Positions 33,194 to 34,107 of a DNA stretch of 34,107 nt are shown in pieces. A program made the position numbers and the translations under genes. Under the pieces are notes generated by a model. The model did not search any database. It was not told the DNA's origin and saw only the letters and a list, made by a program, of their open reading frames with translations. The stretch comes from Aerococcus sp. UBA6277. GTDB lineage: Bacteria > Bacillota > Bacilli > Lactobacillales > Aerococcaceae. Where the stretch lies: NCBI RefSeq assembly GCF_002440555.1, contig NZ_DJUR01000010.1, positions 1 through 34,107 on the forward strand, read 5' to 3'. Positions within the stretch are counted from its first letter, which is position 1, and every line of letters begins with the position of its first letter.

Positions 33194-34107
33194 ATGCGCG
33201 CAGTAACATGGCAAGGAAACGAAAAAATGGAAGTCAAAACAGTTCCGGATCCAACCATTGAAGAACCCACTGATATGATCATTCGCATTACAGCAACAGC
33301 TATTTGCGGTTCTGATTTGCATTTATATCATAACGGGCAATCGGTTATGGAAGAAGACTATGTAGTAGGGCATGAACCTATGGGCATTGTAGAAGAAGTT
33401 GGCTCTGCAGTGACGAAAGTGAAAAAAAGCGACCGAGTAGTTATCCCTTTCAACATTGGTTGTGGAGAGTGTCATTTCTGTGCTCATCATATGGAAAGTC
33501 AATGTGACAATTCCAACCCAATCCAATGTTTGACCAAGGTGGATTGTTCGGTTTTGGTAAAATGAATGGAAATCATCCTGGAGGTCAAGCTGAATACTTA
33601 CGTGTCCCATTTGCAGATTTTACTTCTTTTGTTGTTCCAGAAAGTAATCTTCCGGATGAAAAGGTATTATTTCTATCAGATGTACTGCCAACAGCATATT
33701 GGAGTGTAGAGCATAGTGGTATGAAACCTGGAGATACAGTAATCGTATTGGGTTCTGGCCCTGTCGGATTATTTGCACAAAATTTGCTAAAATGAAAGGT
33801 GCTAAACGTGTAATTGCCGTAGATAATGTCGATCATCGTTTGCAGCATGCGAAAAAAATGAACGGTGTAGAGACCCTGAATTTCTCAGATGTTTCTAAAG
33901 TTGGTAGTGAATTGTATGAAATGACTAAGGGCGGTGCTGAGGTAGTAATAGATTGTGTAGGAATGGATGGAGTAACACCAGTAAAAGAAAAAACTAAAGA
34001 AATTCTAACCTCGCAAAGTGGTTCCTACTCACCGATACAAACAGCAAGTGAGGCTGTGAAGAAATTTGGTACATTAATGGTAACTGGTGTGTTTTGCAAT
34101 AGAGAAG
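33194..34107 (+). pseudogene. Zinc-dependent alcohol dehydrogenase, frameshifted and cut by the window edge
   Basis: The first frame (33194 to about 33520) encodes the catalytic-zinc region (AICGSDLH, GHEPMGIVEEVG) and the structural zinc cysteines (CGECHFCAHHMESQC). The reading then continues in a second frame (GGLFGFGKMNGNHPGGQAEY, then the VIVLGSGPVGLFAQ cofactor loop) up to a stop at 33793-33795. It resumes in a third frame (MKGAKRVIAVDNVDHRL) to the edge. Each break is explained by one missing A in a short A run (33520-33521 and 33779-33782). A T run near 34094 may hold a third change. Family length is about 390 residues. Either a decayed gene or sequencing error is possible. GAAGGAGAG precedes ATG 33194. 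Confidence 0.82.

Noticed and set aside
1..34107. CRISPR arrays, tRNA, rRNA, insertion sequences and prophage genes
   Set aside because: I looked for regular direct repeats, tRNA-like arms, transposase motifs and phage proteins by eye and found none.

Overview
The window is a low-GC Gram-positive (Firmicutes) chromosome segment. Gene content and order point to Lactobacillales: zapA-cvpA-mutS2 followed by trxA, racE-rdgB-phosphoesterase, and the ytxG-ytxH-ccpA order known from Bacillus and relatives. The lysine-riboswitch-controlled amino acid ABC transporter and the ACT/UPF0210 pair also fit. An Aerococcus/Carnobacterium-like host is my best guess, from protein flavour only, with low confidence at genus level. 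I saw no tRNA, rRNA, CRISPR array, prophage or insertion sequence.

Layout. 1-5.5 kb: a GlnP-type transporter subunit with two fused substrate-binding domains; a D-2-hydroxyacid dehydrogenase; small DUF503 and YaiI/DUF188 genes; an exonuclease with a C-terminal BRCT domain. 5.5-12.8 kb: an unrecognised gene with a SAP-like helix motif; trmO with a fumarylacetoacetate-hydrolase-family gene; the LemA-DUF2207 pair; a membrane diguanylate cyclase; a DUF368 (PopT-type) undecaprenyl-phosphate translocase candidate. 12.8-16.6 kb: a stand-alone CHAD gene, then, on the minus strand, a two-gene ABC importer whose 5' leader is a clear lysine riboswitch with its own terminator. 16.7-20.9 kb: an extended ZapA, CvpA, MutS2 and thioredoxin. 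21-24.6 kb: methylglyoxal synthase, the racE-rdgB-phosphoesterase operon and an MscS-type channel. 24.7-27.2 kb: the DUF948-YtxH pair and ccpA, which has cre-like sites in its leader. 27.3-34.1 kb: a stand-alone CapA-family gene with different codon use, the ACT-domain/UPF0210 pair, an aldo/keto reductase, a class IV aminotransferase, and a zinc alcohol dehydrogenase broken by frameshifts that runs off the right edge.

How the genes relate. Most of the window is core housekeeping: division, ribosome or DNA maintenance, redox, cell-wall precursor supply and nucleotide-pool cleaning. Regulation adds most of the new information. The lysine riboswitch gives a substrate to an otherwise generic polar amino acid transporter. 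A palindrome lies on the -35 box of the zapA promoter. Two palindromes lie upstream of the diguanylate cyclase. A 13-of-14 cre match precedes the broken alcohol dehydrogenase, close to the CcpA gene that would read it. I found no clearly new multi-gene system. The best leads are the zapA palindrome, the ACT/UPF0210 leader, a possible dispersed intergenic repeat seen twice, and the SAP-like orphan gene. Promoter, operator and terminator calls come from reading consensus matches and base pairing by eye.
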